From NCBI GenBank assembly GCA_030611015.1, contig JAUWQP010000003.1, forward strand, positions 1 to 41,486: a stretch of 41,486 bases of DNA, in the 5' to 3' direction. Shown here in pieces: positions 16,234 to 24,210 of the stretch; the stretch's first letter is position 1; the number at the start of each line of letters is the position of its first letter. The notes under the pieces were generated by a model. It did no database searches, was not told the origin of the DNA, and saw nothing but the letters and a program-made list of their open reading frames with translations. Position numbers and translations under genes: made by a program. Origin of the DNA: Chloroflexota bacterium (GTDB taxonomy: Bacteria; Chloroflexota; Dehalococcoidia; GIF9; AB-539-J10).

Positions 16234-17130
16234 GTGTTCGATACGGTTATCATAGGTGAAAACATACATGTAATAGCTCAGGCAGTTTCCACAGCGATAA
16301 GGGAAAGAGACGCCAAAGTAATCCAGGATTTAGCTAAAGCCCAAGCTGAAGCTGGGGCCGATTACATTGATTTGAATGTTGGCCCTATGAAGAAAGACCC
16401 TGAAGAAAATATACAGTGGCTTGTCAGCACTGTTCAAGAAGTTGCCGATTTACCTTTATCCATAGATACTATGAATCCTGTAGCTATGGAGGCAGGTCTA
16501 AAAGCTTGCCAGAAAAGACCTTTGCTCAACTCTGCTTCAGGGAAGGCTGACTCCAAAGAACAAATGATTCCGTTAGCCCGAAAATATAACTGCGATGTGG
16601 TAATTTCGGTGATGACGGATAAGGGGATGCCTCCCGATGTTGAGTCCAAGGTAGAGAGTATTATGGACACGGTGACCTATGCCAATGAATTAGGGATTCC
16701 CAGCGAAGACATCTGGGTTGACCCCATAATTCTTCCCGTGAGTACCGCTGGTGAGGGGCAGAGGTTTGCCGTAGCCTGCTTGGAATTTATGAAGATACTT
16801 GAGGATGTTTTGCCCGGAGTTAAATCCACAGTGGGGCTTTCCAATGTATCTAACGGAGTGCCCGGTGAACTCAGGCCGCTCCTGAACCGCACCTATCTGG
16901 TTATGCTGGAGAAGAATAAGCTTTATTCTGCTATCGCTGACCCTTTGGATAAGGAACTTATGAGCTTGACTAGGAGAGAGATACCGGAAATTGTCGAGCT
17001 TATTCATAAGACCATGGACGGGGAGGATATAGATCTCTCCGTCCTACCTCAAAGAGAACTCGAGTATGTTAAGACAGCTAAGGTTCTCATGGGAGAGACC
17101 TTGTACTCCGATGCCTGGCTGGAAAGTTAA
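16234..17130 (+). CDS. acsE: Methyltetrahydrofolate:corrinoid/iron-sulfur protein methyltransferase
   Basis: AcsE moves the methyl group from methyl-H4folate to the cobalt of the corrinoid/iron-sulfur protein. The pterin-binding TIM-barrel signatures are present: VIIGENIHVI near the N-terminus, ADYIDLNVGP, LSIDTMNP, the asparagine of LLNSASG, DIWVDPIILP and VGLSNVSNG. The family is normally about 262 residues and begins with a Met directly before IIGE. Here the frame is open far upstream. GTG at 16234 is the nearest conventional start (298 residues) but overlaps its own GGAGG; ACG at 16243 has correct spacing from that GGAGG and aligns exactly with the family start; TTG at 16165 has another Shine-Dalgarno. 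The C-terminal tail beyond NRTYLVM is also longer than usual. Followed closely by acsD. Function confident, start uncertain. Confidence 0.92.
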   Translation: MFDTVIIGENIHVIAQAVSTAIRERDAKVIQDLAKAQAEAGADYIDLNVGPMKKDPEENIQWLVSTVQEVADLPLSIDTMNPVAMEAGLKACQKRPLLNSASGKADSKEQMIPLARKYNCDVVISVMTDKGMPPDVESKVESIMDTVTYANELGIPSEDIWVDPIILPVSTAGEGQRFAVACLEFMKILEDVLPGVKSTVGLSNVSNGVPGELRPLLNRTYLVMLEKNKLYSAIADPLDKELMSLTRREIPEIVELIHKTMDGEDIDLSVLPQRELEYVKTAKVLMGETLYSDAWLES

Positions 17131-17143
17131 GGAGGGGAAAGAT

Positions 17144-18061
17144 ATGGAATATAAAGCACCAGTTGAAGCATATACTGGGGTAGTTAGAGAGGTAACTATT
17201 GGAAAAGGAAGGAAGAGCTTGAAGATTGGGGGGGAGAATATCCTCCCCCTTCATTTCTTTGACCAGGGATCAAATCCTAATCCCGTAAAGTATGCCCTGG
17301 AAGTCCTTGATATGGAACCTCAGGATTGGCCGGAACACCTCATTCAGCCTTTCAAAGATGTGCTAGGCGACTCAGTAAGATGGGCTAAGAAATGCCAGGA
17401 ACTTGGCGCAGATGCAGTGTTTCTTCGTCTTGTAAGCACCGACCCGGCAGTGAAGGATAGTTCTGCGGACGGAGCGGCAGCCATGGCAAAAAGGGTGGCC
17501 GAGGCTATAAACATTCCCCTAATCATTTATGGCTCCGGGGATGATAAGAAAGATGCCGAGGTCCTGCCCAAAGTTGCCGAGGCTTGCGATGGCATGAATC
17601 TCCTTATAGGACCGGTTCAAAAGGAAAACTATGAGAAGGTAGGGAAGGCGCTCTTAGACCACGGACACAATGCTAGCGCTCTAAGTCCTCTGGACATCAA
17701 TTTGCTAAAGGAACTAAATGTGAAACTTTGCAAGTTTTTCCCCGCTGAAAAGATAGTTATTGATCCTGAATCCGCAACAGTAGGCTATGGTATGGAATAC
17801 GCCTTTTCTCTGATGGAAAGGGTGAAGCAGATTGGGATAATCACCAAGGATAATATGACAATGATGCCCATTATCGCTGACCTAGGGGGGGAGTGCTGGA
17901 AAACAAAACAGGCTAAGGAAAACAAAGAACAAGGGTTGCTTTGGGAAGGAATAACAGCGCTATCGCTTCTCCTGGCGGGGGCAAATATCCTTGTCTTAAG
18001 ACATCCCGAGAGCATAAACTTAGTCAAAGAAACCATAGGAGGTGAACTATGGCAGAAGTAA
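17144..18061 (+). CDS. acsD: Corrinoid/iron-sulfur protein small subunit
   Basis: AcsD (CdhD family), 305 residues, is the small subunit of the corrinoid/iron-sulfur protein that carries the methyl group from AcsE to acetyl-CoA synthase. It is a TIM barrel that partners AcsC to hold the cobamide. The stretch GGENILPLHFFDQGSNPNPVKYALEV (residues 29-54) and the C-terminal LLAGANILVLRHPESINLVKE are characteristic. Its length is that of bacterial AcsD (about 310), not the longer archaeal CdhD. The start at 17144 has a strong GGAGG 8 bases upstream; an upstream in-frame ATG lies inside acsE. The next gene, cdhA, overlaps its 3' end by 13 bases, so translation is probably coupled. Confidence 0.95.
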   Translation: MEYKAPVEAYTGVVREVTIGKGRKSLKIGGENILPLHFFDQGSNPNPVKYALEVLDMEPQDWPEHLIQPFKDVLGDSVRWAKKCQELGADAVFLRLVSTDPAVKDSSADGAAAMAKRVAEAINIPLIIYGSGDDKKDAEVLPKVAEACDGMNLLIGPVQKENYEKVGKALLDHGHNASALSPLDINLLKELNVKLCKFFPAEKIVIDPESATVGYGMEYAFSLMERVKQIGIITKDNMTMMPIIADLGGECWKTKQAKENKEQGLLWEGITALSLLLAGANILVLRHPESINLVKETIGGELWQK

Positions 18062-20355
18062 AAGAAATAACACGGAGATTAGAAGAAATTCACGAAAAGA
18101 TAAAAGCGGAGATTCCCTGGGAGCCAATAGGTCCCACTCCGATGCCGGAAATTCCAGACCTCAGACAGTGGGACATGAGGTTATTGAAAACGTATGCGCC
18201 TTTTTACGCGCCATTCTGTGATTTGTGTTGCTTTTGTACCTATGGTAAGTGTGACCTCACTGAGGGAAGAAGAGGCGCCTGTGGTATTGATATAGCTACC
18301 CAGCAAGCAAGGTTTGTACTTCTCGCCTGCTTGATGGGATGCTCCGCTCATGCTGCTCATGGCGGGCACATTCTGGAGTTCTTGATTGAAAGGCACGGCC
18401 CGGATAAGAAGATAGACTTGGGAACATTCATCGACGTGGAAGCACCAAATATAAGGACAGTTGTAGGCCTAAAGCCTGAGACTCTGGGAGACCTTCAAAT
18501 AGCTCTAGAGTATGTCTTCAAAGAGATTGCTCATCTTCTTGATTCTTGCCATACGGGGCAAGAGGGGAGTGCTCTGGACTATGAATCCAAGGCCTTGCAT
18601 GCCAGCATGCTGGACCACGTTGGAATGGAAATAGCTGACATCGCTCAGATTGTAGGATTTGATTTTCCCACTTCCGTTGCTGATACGCCATTGGTGGATA
18701 TGGGATGGGGTGCAATAGATAAGAGTAAGCCCGTGATCCTGCTATCGGGGCATAACCCAGCTACCGCGACGGTGGTAATTGACTACCTCAGGGAGCACAA
18801 CCTTGAAGACCAGGTGGAGGTTGGCGGCCTGTGCTGCACTGCACTGGAAACAACCCGGTATTCGAACAGAGCCAAAATACGCGGTCCTCTTTCCCGTGCG
18901 CTGTTCTTCATGAGGGCAGGCATCGCCGATGTCATAATGACTGACGAGCAGTGCATCAGAACAGATACGCCTCAGGAAGCAGCCAAGGTGGGTTCAGCAG
19001 TTATCGCCTGCCTGGACAAGGCTATGTATGGACTTGAGGATGCCACAGAAATGGATACAGACGAGATAGTAAGGCGCATGGTGGATAACAAGGAACAGTT
19101 CGCCATCCTGGACTCCCCCAAGGCGGCCGAGGTGGCGGTTAGAGTCGCCATGGCGATAGCTCCCCAGAGAAAGAAGGGATGGGTAGCGGAAGAAGAAGCC
19201 ATAGAGCTGGCTAAGAAATGCACTAACTGTGGCATATGTGAGCAGGTGTGTCCTAACCTCTTTAGTATTGGCGATGGTATAACCGAGGTCGCCAAAGGGA
19301 ATTTTGATCTGATAAGGAAACAGTTCAATCTTTGTATTGGCTGCGGCAAATGTGAGCAAGAGTGCCCTAACAAGGTTCCTATCTTTAAGATAATGCAGAT
19401 AGCAGCGAGCATGGAGACCTGGAAATGCAGGGCTGGACGCGGTCCGGTCATGGATACCGAGATAAGGAAGGTTGGTGCACCTATAACTTTAGGCACAATC
19501 CCGGGAATTATCGCCTTAGTAGGCTGTTCTAATTACCCCGATATAGATGATATTGCCGACATGGTGGATGAGTTCGCCAGGAGAAAGTATATCGTGGTTC
19601 TCACAGGTTGTGCTGCTATGGTTGCCGGAATGAAAAAGGATAAGGATGGCTTGACAGTTTATGAAAAATACCCTCCCGACTTTGACGGCGGCGGCGTAGT
19701 AAACATTGGCTCCTGTGTTTCCAATGCTCACATCTCTGGAGCAGCAATAAAAATAGCCAATATCTTTGCTGCTCTTCCCTTGAGAGGCAACTACGAGGTC
19801 ATGGCCGATTATGTCCTTAACCGGGTGGGCGCCTGCGGTGTAGCCTGGGGGGCAATGTCCCAGAAGGCGGCTTCCATTGGCACAGGGTTTAACAGGCTGG
19901 GTATTCCTGTTGTTTTGGGACCTCACTCCTCCAAGTATAGAAGACTATTCCTCTCCAGGAAGGAAGAGGACGACTGGAAGGTTATGGATGCCAGGAAAAG
20001 GGAGATTGTGGATACGGTGGAGCCAGCACCTGAGCACCTGGCCTATGTATGTGAGACTAAAGAGAAAGCCATGCCCATGATTGCCAAGCTTTGCATAAGA
20101 AGAAACGATACCCCTCAGGGAAGAGCGATAAAACTGAACCACTACATTTCCCTGTCTAAGAAATATATTGGAGGCGGTCTCCCCGAGGACCTTCACCTCT
20201 TTGTCCGCAGGGATGCCGATATTCCTCTAGTATATAAAAAGGAGGTGCGGGCGTATCTACAGGAAATTGGCTGGCAGCCCAGGGAGCCCATTGGATTGCC
20301 TACCCTCATTGGCACCTATCCCACTAAGGTTCCTGTGGATGCGGTGATACATTAA
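18049..20355 (+). CDS. cdhA: Archaeal-type CO dehydrogenase alpha subunit
   Basis: A 768-residue Ni-Fe-S CO dehydrogenase that interconverts CO2 and CO. It resembles the archaeal ACDS alpha subunit rather than the shorter (about 640) bacterial CooS/AcsA. The N-terminal clusters are at CDLCCFC-TYGKC (57-68) and GACG (77-80). C-cluster elements are SGHNPAT with His235, GGLCCTALETTRYS (259-272), TDEQC (298-302), LTGCAAM, NIGSCVSNAHI and GACGVAWGAMSQK. In addition there are two ferredoxin-like [4Fe-4S] motifs, CTNCGICEQVC (391-401) and CIGCGKCEQEC (429-439); these E/F clusters mark archaeal CdhA. The gene overlaps acsD and is followed 12 bases later by the epsilon subunit, which also belongs to the archaeal complex. 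Confidence 0.95.
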   Translation: MAEVKEITRRLEEIHEKIKAEIPWEPIGPTPMPEIPDLRQWDMRLLKTYAPFYAPFCDLCCFCTYGKCDLTEGRRGACGIDIATQQARFVLLACLMGCSAHAAHGGHILEFLIERHGPDKKIDLGTFIDVEAPNIRTVVGLKPETLGDLQIALEYVFKEIAHLLDSCHTGQEGSALDYESKALHASMLDHVGMEIADIAQIVGFDFPTSVADTPLVDMGWGAIDKSKPVILLSGHNPATATVVIDYLREHNLEDQVEVGGLCCTALETTRYSNRAKIRGPLSRALFFMRAGIADVIMTDEQCIRTDTPQEAAKVGSAVIACLDKAMYGLEDATEMDTDEIVRRMVDNKEQFAILDSPKAAEVAVRVAMAIAPQRKKGWVAEEEAIELAKKCTNCGICEQVCPNLFSIGDGITEVAKGNFDLIRKQFNLCIGCGKCEQECPNKVPIFKIMQIAASMETWKCRAGRGPVMDTEIRKVGAPITLGTIPGIIALVGCSNYPDIDDIADMVDEFARRKYIVVLTGCAAMVAGMKKDKDGLTVYEKYPPDFDGGGVVNIGSCVSNAHISGAAIKIANIFAALPLRGNYEVMADYVLNRVGACGVAWGAMSQKAASIGTGFNRLGIPVVLGPHSSKYRRLFLSRKEEDDWKVMDARKREIVDTVEPAPEHLAYVCETKEKAMPMIAKLCIRRNDTPQGRAIKLNHYISLSKKYIGGGLPEDLHLFVRRDADIPLVYKKEVRAYLQEIGWQPREPIGLPTLIGTYPTKVPVDAVIH

Positions 20356-20367
20356 AAGGAGGAGAAA

Positions 20368-20919
20368 ATGAGTGCAGTAATACCACGCCACAGAGTAAAT
20401 GTTTTAGCGGGAATCAAATCGGCCAGGCTAATCGAAGACCCCGTGGAGTATGCCAATTTAATTAAGAAGGCCAAAAGGCCACTTCTTGTAGTTGGCCCTC
20501 TTTTGCTAGCATCTACGGCTGATGGCAAAATTCTTATGGACTATGCCTTGGACATCGCTAAGAGCTGCAATATTCCAATATGCGCGACAGCACAGACTAA
20601 AGGGAAGATCGTGGAGTTGGGAGTACAACCAGATTCCGTTTACGATACCGTCGAGATAGTAAATGCTCTTAAAGACCCTGACTGGCAGGGAGTTAAGAAG
20701 GAAGGAAACCATGACCTGGTGATTTTATTTGGCATAAGGTCTGATCTTGGTAACCAGGGCCTTTCTACGCTCAAACACTTCGCACCTCATTTAAAGACTA
20801 TGACGCTGTGTAAGCATTACTTCCCTCATGCCAATTACTCACTTCCTAATTTCAAGAAGGATGCGAAGTGGCAGGAGTTCTTAGAAGGATTGATAGCCAA
20901 TTTAAAGAAAGGAAATTAG
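20368..20919 (+). CDS. cdhB: CODH/ACS complex epsilon subunit
   Basis: A 183-residue protein matching the small epsilon subunit of the archaeal acetyl-CoA decarbonylase/synthase complex, which forms a tight alpha2-epsilon2 unit with CdhA. The segment VEYANLIKKAKRPLLVVGPLLL (27-48) is the Rossmann-like core, followed by IPICATAQTKGKI and the C-terminal CKHYFPHANYSLPNFKKD. The epsilon subunit has been suggested to bind FAD or help electron exit; that is family knowledge. Canonical bacterial CODH/ACS systems lack it. AAAAGGAGG lies about 6 bases before the ATG. The gene sits between cdhA and cdhC, as in archaeal operons. Confidence 0.9.
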   Translation: MSAVIPRHRVNVLAGIKSARLIEDPVEYANLIKKAKRPLLVVGPLLLASTADGKILMDYALDIAKSCNIPICATAQTKGKIVELGVQPDSVYDTVEIVNALKDPDWQGVKKEGNHDLVILFGIRSDLGNQGLSTLKHFAPHLKTMTLCKHYFPHANYSLPNFKKDAKWQEFLEGLIANLKKGN

Positions 20920-20924
20920 GGAAA

Positions 20925-22172
20925 ATGGAAGGCGAATTTCATGTAGATATAGGACCTCAGTATGAAGGCGAGGTGATAAGACAGGAAAACCTGTACATCG
21001 AGTTCGGTGGGCCAAAAGTAGCACATAAATTTGAATTAGCAACAGTTAAAAGTCCTGATGAAATAGAGAATGAGAAAGTAGAGATTATCGGCCCGGACAT
21101 AGGTGATTTGAAACCTTACGATGAAGAGAAAGGCGGTGGTAGCTATCCTATTGCCGTTCTGGTAGATGTTGCCGGAGGGGAATTGGACAAGGATGCCGAA
21201 GCAATCATCGAGAGAAGGATTCATATGTTCACTAACATGATTGAGGGTTGGTATCACATGAATCAGAGGCAGGATGTATGGATGAGGATAAATAAAGACT
21301 GCTATAAAAAGGGCTTTAATTCCCTGCGGGAATTGGGAGAAATTTATATCTTGCTTTATACATCAGAGATGTCAATCATTGAAAAAATCCAAGTCACTAT
21401 TATCACCGATGAAAAGAAGATAAAGGAGCTTCTTCCCCACGCTTTGGAAGTTTATGCCGCCAGGGATGAACGGGCAAGAACCTTGAATGATGAGGATGTG
21501 GATACTTTCTACGGCTGTGTTCTATGCCAGAGCTTCGCCCCAACCCATATCTCCATCATAACTCCAAATAGAATTGCCAACTGCGGAGCGATAAACTGGT
21601 TTGACGGCAGAGCTGCCGCCAAGATTGACCCTGATGGGCCCATATTTGCTATACCAAAGGGGGAGCTTATAGATGCTATAAAAGGTGAATATTCAGGAGC
21701 GAATGCAATTGAAGCTGAAAAGTCTCTGGGAACTTACGATAGAGTTTATCTCTACAGTGCATTTGAGCACCCCCATACATCTTGTGGCTGTTTCGAAGCA
21801 AATGTATATTACATTCCTGAAGCGCATGCCTTTGGGGTAGTGCACCGAGACTTCCAGGGCGAAACTGTAATTGGAGAAACATTTTCCCACATGGCTGGTG
21901 AAACTTCTGGAGGAAAACAAATAGAAGGAAGATTAGGAACCGGACTGGAGCAACTAAGGTCGCCCAAATTCATCCAGGCGGATGGTGGTCTGGCCAGGGT
22001 AGTGTGGATACCCAAGGATATAAAGGAAAGGTTTAAAGATGTCTTGGAAGCAAAAGGACTCTACGATAAAATAGCCACAGAGGAAGATGTTAAAAACGTG
22101 GATGAGCTTCTAGCATTCCTGGACAAGGTAGGACATCCTTGGCTAAAAGGGGAGGTAGAACTTCCGACATAA
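20925..22172 (+). CDS. cdhC: Acetyl-CoA synthase beta subunit, short archaeal type
   Basis: A 415-residue acetyl-CoA synthase that condenses CO, a methyl group from the corrinoid protein and CoA at the Ni-Ni-[4Fe-4S] A-cluster. The A-cluster ligands lie in FYGCVLCQSFAPTH, a downstream ANCGAINW and the HTSCGCF motif. Bacterial AcsB is about 730 residues, with an N-terminal domain that clamps to CODH; that domain is absent here, as in archaeal CdhC. The start at 20925 is 5 bases after the cdhB stop; an earlier in-frame start would lie inside cdhB. Together with cdhA and cdhB this gives an archaeal-style catalytic core inside a bacterial-style pathway. Confidence 0.95.
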   Translation: MEGEFHVDIGPQYEGEVIRQENLYIEFGGPKVAHKFELATVKSPDEIENEKVEIIGPDIGDLKPYDEEKGGGSYPIAVLVDVAGGELDKDAEAIIERRIHMFTNMIEGWYHMNQRQDVWMRINKDCYKKGFNSLRELGEIYILLYTSEMSIIEKIQVTIITDEKKIKELLPHALEVYAARDERARTLNDEDVDTFYGCVLCQSFAPTHISIITPNRIANCGAINWFDGRAAAKIDPDGPIFAIPKGELIDAIKGEYSGANAIEAEKSLGTYDRVYLYSAFEHPHTSCGCFEANVYYIPEAHAFGVVHRDFQGETVIGETFSHMAGETSGGKQIEGRLGTGLEQLRSPKFIQADGGLARVVWIPKDIKERFKDVLEAKGLYDKIATEEDVKNVDELLAFLDKVGHPWLKGEVELPT

Positions 22173-22237
22173 ATACAAGATAGAATTAAAAGATGAAATT
22201 CATAATCCTATCTCAGTTTTAAGAGAGGAGATTTGTT

Positions 22238-23602
22238 ATGCCAATTGCAGGTTCTCAGATTGTAAAGATGCTTCCCGGAAGGAAACCATGTAGGGACTGT
22301 GGCTTTCCTACTTGTTTTGCTTTTGCCATGAAGCTGGCGTCAGGTGGAACCACTGTGGACAAATGCCCTTACCTTTCCGAGGAGACGAAAGCCAAGCTGC
22401 TGGATATTCTGGCACCGCCCATAAAGCTTGTTACCATAGGTTCTGAGGAGAACGCTGTTAAAATCGGGAATGAAGAAGTGATATACCGGCACGAGAAGAC
22501 ATTTGTCCATTCACCAGGCATTGCCCTCCTTATCTCAGATAAGGAAGACAAAGCTAAAACCGAGGAGAAAATAAAGAAGATAAAGGAATTGCAATTTCCC
22601 TGGGTTGGCGTAAATCTAAAGGCAGACCTCCTGGCACCTTATTGTGAATCGGGGGACAAGGCTAAATTTTTGGCTTTGGTGAAGAAAGTTTATGATTCAA
22701 CAGACCTAGGTATGGTCTTAATCTCAGAAGACATGGACGCCTTATTTGCGGCACGGGATATATGCGTGGATAGGCATCCACTTATTTACCCTATAACGAA
22801 GGAAAACATTGATGAGGCTATTCCAAAGATGAAAGCGAATCTTACTCCTGTTGGCCTTCGTGGGGAGAGTATTGAAGAACTTGTCCCCCTAACTACCAAG
22901 TTAAAGGATGCTGGGATTGAGGAATTGGTGTTAGACCCGGGTTCTAAAAATTTGCTGGAGGCAATAAGAGACCAGACTTTCATCAGGAAGGCAGCGCTAA
23001 AGCAAGGTTTCAGGCCTCTTGGCTATCCCACTATTGCCTTTCCTTGCTTCATGGCCAAAGATGGGCTGAAGGAAATGCTAGTTGGCTCGACATTTATAAA
23101 TAAATGGGCCGCTATTATTGTCTTTTCTGATTTCGACCAATATTCCCTGCTTCCTCTTCTAGTGCAACGGCTTAACATCTATACCGATCCTCGCTTTCCT
23201 ATGGCGGTAGAGGAGAAGTATTATGAAGTGGGAGAACCTGATGAATCCTCCCCGGTCCTTGTCACTTCAAACTGGGCTTTGACCTACTTCCTTGTCTCAT
23301 CGGCTGTTGAGGCTACCAAGGTTCCCGCCTATGTTTGTGTTAAGGATGCGGAGGGACTTGGTGTTCTTACTGCTTGGGCAGCAGGTAAGTTTAGCGGCGA
23401 TTCTGTAGGAACATTTATTAAGAAATGTGGCGTTGCGGATAAGGTGAAACATAGGAAGCTAGTTATCCCGGGGAAAGTGGCCAGAATCAAAGGTGAGCTT
23501 GAAGATGCTTTGAACCTTGAATGGGAAATAATAGTTGGACCCAAGGAAACGACTGGAATAGGGGCCTTTTTGCCTGGATTTGCTAAGCAACTTAAAGGAT
23601 GA
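22238..23602 (+). CDS. acsC: Corrinoid/iron-sulfur protein large subunit
   Basis: AcsC (CdhE family), 454 residues, is the cobamide-binding large subunit of the corrinoid/iron-sulfur protein. The N-terminal [4Fe-4S] domain has Cys18, Cys21, Cys26 and Cys43 in the pattern CRDCGFPTC...CP, which reactivates the cobalt by reduction. A TIM-barrel domain and the C-terminal Rossmann-like corrinoid domain follow. The length agrees with AcsC/CdhE (440-460). An AGAGGAG Shine-Dalgarno is 8 bases upstream; a 65-base gap follows cdhC. The last codons overlap the start of the NuoE-like gene by 4 bases. It partners the AcsD encoded five kilobases upstream. Confidence 0.95.
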   Translation: MPIAGSQIVKMLPGRKPCRDCGFPTCFAFAMKLASGGTTVDKCPYLSEETKAKLLDILAPPIKLVTIGSEENAVKIGNEEVIYRHEKTFVHSPGIALLISDKEDKAKTEEKIKKIKELQFPWVGVNLKADLLAPYCESGDKAKFLALVKKVYDSTDLGMVLISEDMDALFAARDICVDRHPLIYPITKENIDEAIPKMKANLTPVGLRGESIEELVPLTTKLKDAGIEELVLDPGSKNLLEAIRDQTFIRKAALKQGFRPLGYPTIAFPCFMAKDGLKEMLVGSTFINKWAAIIVFSDFDQYSLLPLLVQRLNIYTDPRFPMAVEEKYYEVGEPDESSPVLVTSNWALTYFLVSSAVEATKVPAYVCVKDAEGLGVLTAWAAGKFSGDSVGTFIKKCGVADKVKHRKLVIPGKVARIKGELEDALNLEWEIIVGPKETTGIGAFLPGFAKQLKG

Positions 23603-24114
23603 TTACAGAGAAACAAGCTAGCCAAGCAATAGCTGCGATTTTAAGCTCGCATAAAAAAGAAGAGAGAAATTTAATTCCACTATTGCAAGAAGTCCAGACA
23701 AGCCTGGGGTATCTCCCCAGGAAAGCGCTGCAAGAAATTGCTGGCTTCTTGGGGATGCCAGCGGTTGAGGTTTGGGGAGTTGCCACCTTTTATAATCAGT
23801 TTCGTTTTGTTCCGTTAGGAAAATACCATACCATGGTTTGTATGGGAACTGCCTGTCACTTAGCGGGGGGTAAACTTATTTTAGAAGCCCTGGAGCGTGA
23901 GTTAGATATCAAAGTAGGCGAGACTAGCGAGGATGGTAACTTCAGCCTGGAAAGGGTGGCTTGTATCGGGTGCTGCATGCTGGCCCCTGTCGTAGTAATA
24001 AAGGATAAAATTCACCCTAGGATGACACCCTTTAAGATGGAGGAGGCTTTAATACCGTATAAGCAAGAAGCTCAAGGCGAGCCTAAAGAAGGGAAACCAA
24101 AGAGCAAAAGTTAA
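23599..24114 (+). CDS. NuoE/HydC-like thioredoxin-fold [2Fe-2S] subunit (first copy)
   Basis: A 171-residue NuoE-family protein. The N-terminal helical part (LIPLLQEVQTSLGYLPRKALQEIAGFLGMP) leads into a thioredoxin-fold domain with a [2Fe-2S] cluster held by Cys81, Cys86, Cys122 and Cys126 (CMGTAC and CIGCC). Such subunits sit beside NuoF/HydB in NADH dehydrogenases, NAD-linked formate dehydrogenases and electron-bifurcating hydrogenases. The gene starts within the stop of acsC (ATGA overlap) and precedes a NuoF/HydB-like gene. It therefore probably links NADH or ferredoxin to the CODH/ACS or to the hydrogenase downstream. The tail is Lys/Glu-rich. A second copy lies at 38990. Confidence 0.92.
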   Translation: MITEKQASQAIAAILSSHKKEERNLIPLLQEVQTSLGYLPRKALQEIAGFLGMPAVEVWGVATFYNQFRFVPLGKYHTMVCMGTACHLAGGKLILEALERELDIKVGETSEDGNFSLERVACIGCCMLAPVVVIKDKIHPRMTPFKMEEALIPYKQEAQGEPKEGKPKSKS

Positions 24115-24116
24115 AA

Positions 24117-24200
24117 ATCAAAATTACAATTCAAAATGCAGAAATGTCTTATTTTCAATGCTTGCCCTATCACTTTGCATTTTTACCTTTGAATCTTGAT
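24117..24200 (+). repeat. Palindromic insertion-like element between nuoE-like and nuoF-like genes
   Basis: The left end (24117-24140) and the reverse complement of the right end (24176-24200) are similar, both reading roughly ATCAA...CAAA...ATGCA, so the segment can fold as a long imperfect hairpin. It is A+T-rich, unlike its surroundings, starts right after the NuoE-like stop and reaches the first possible start codon of the next gene. It resembles a small MITE-like or interspersed palindromic element inserted within the operon. Confidence 0.5.
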
Positions 24201-24210
24201 ATTGTTTAAG

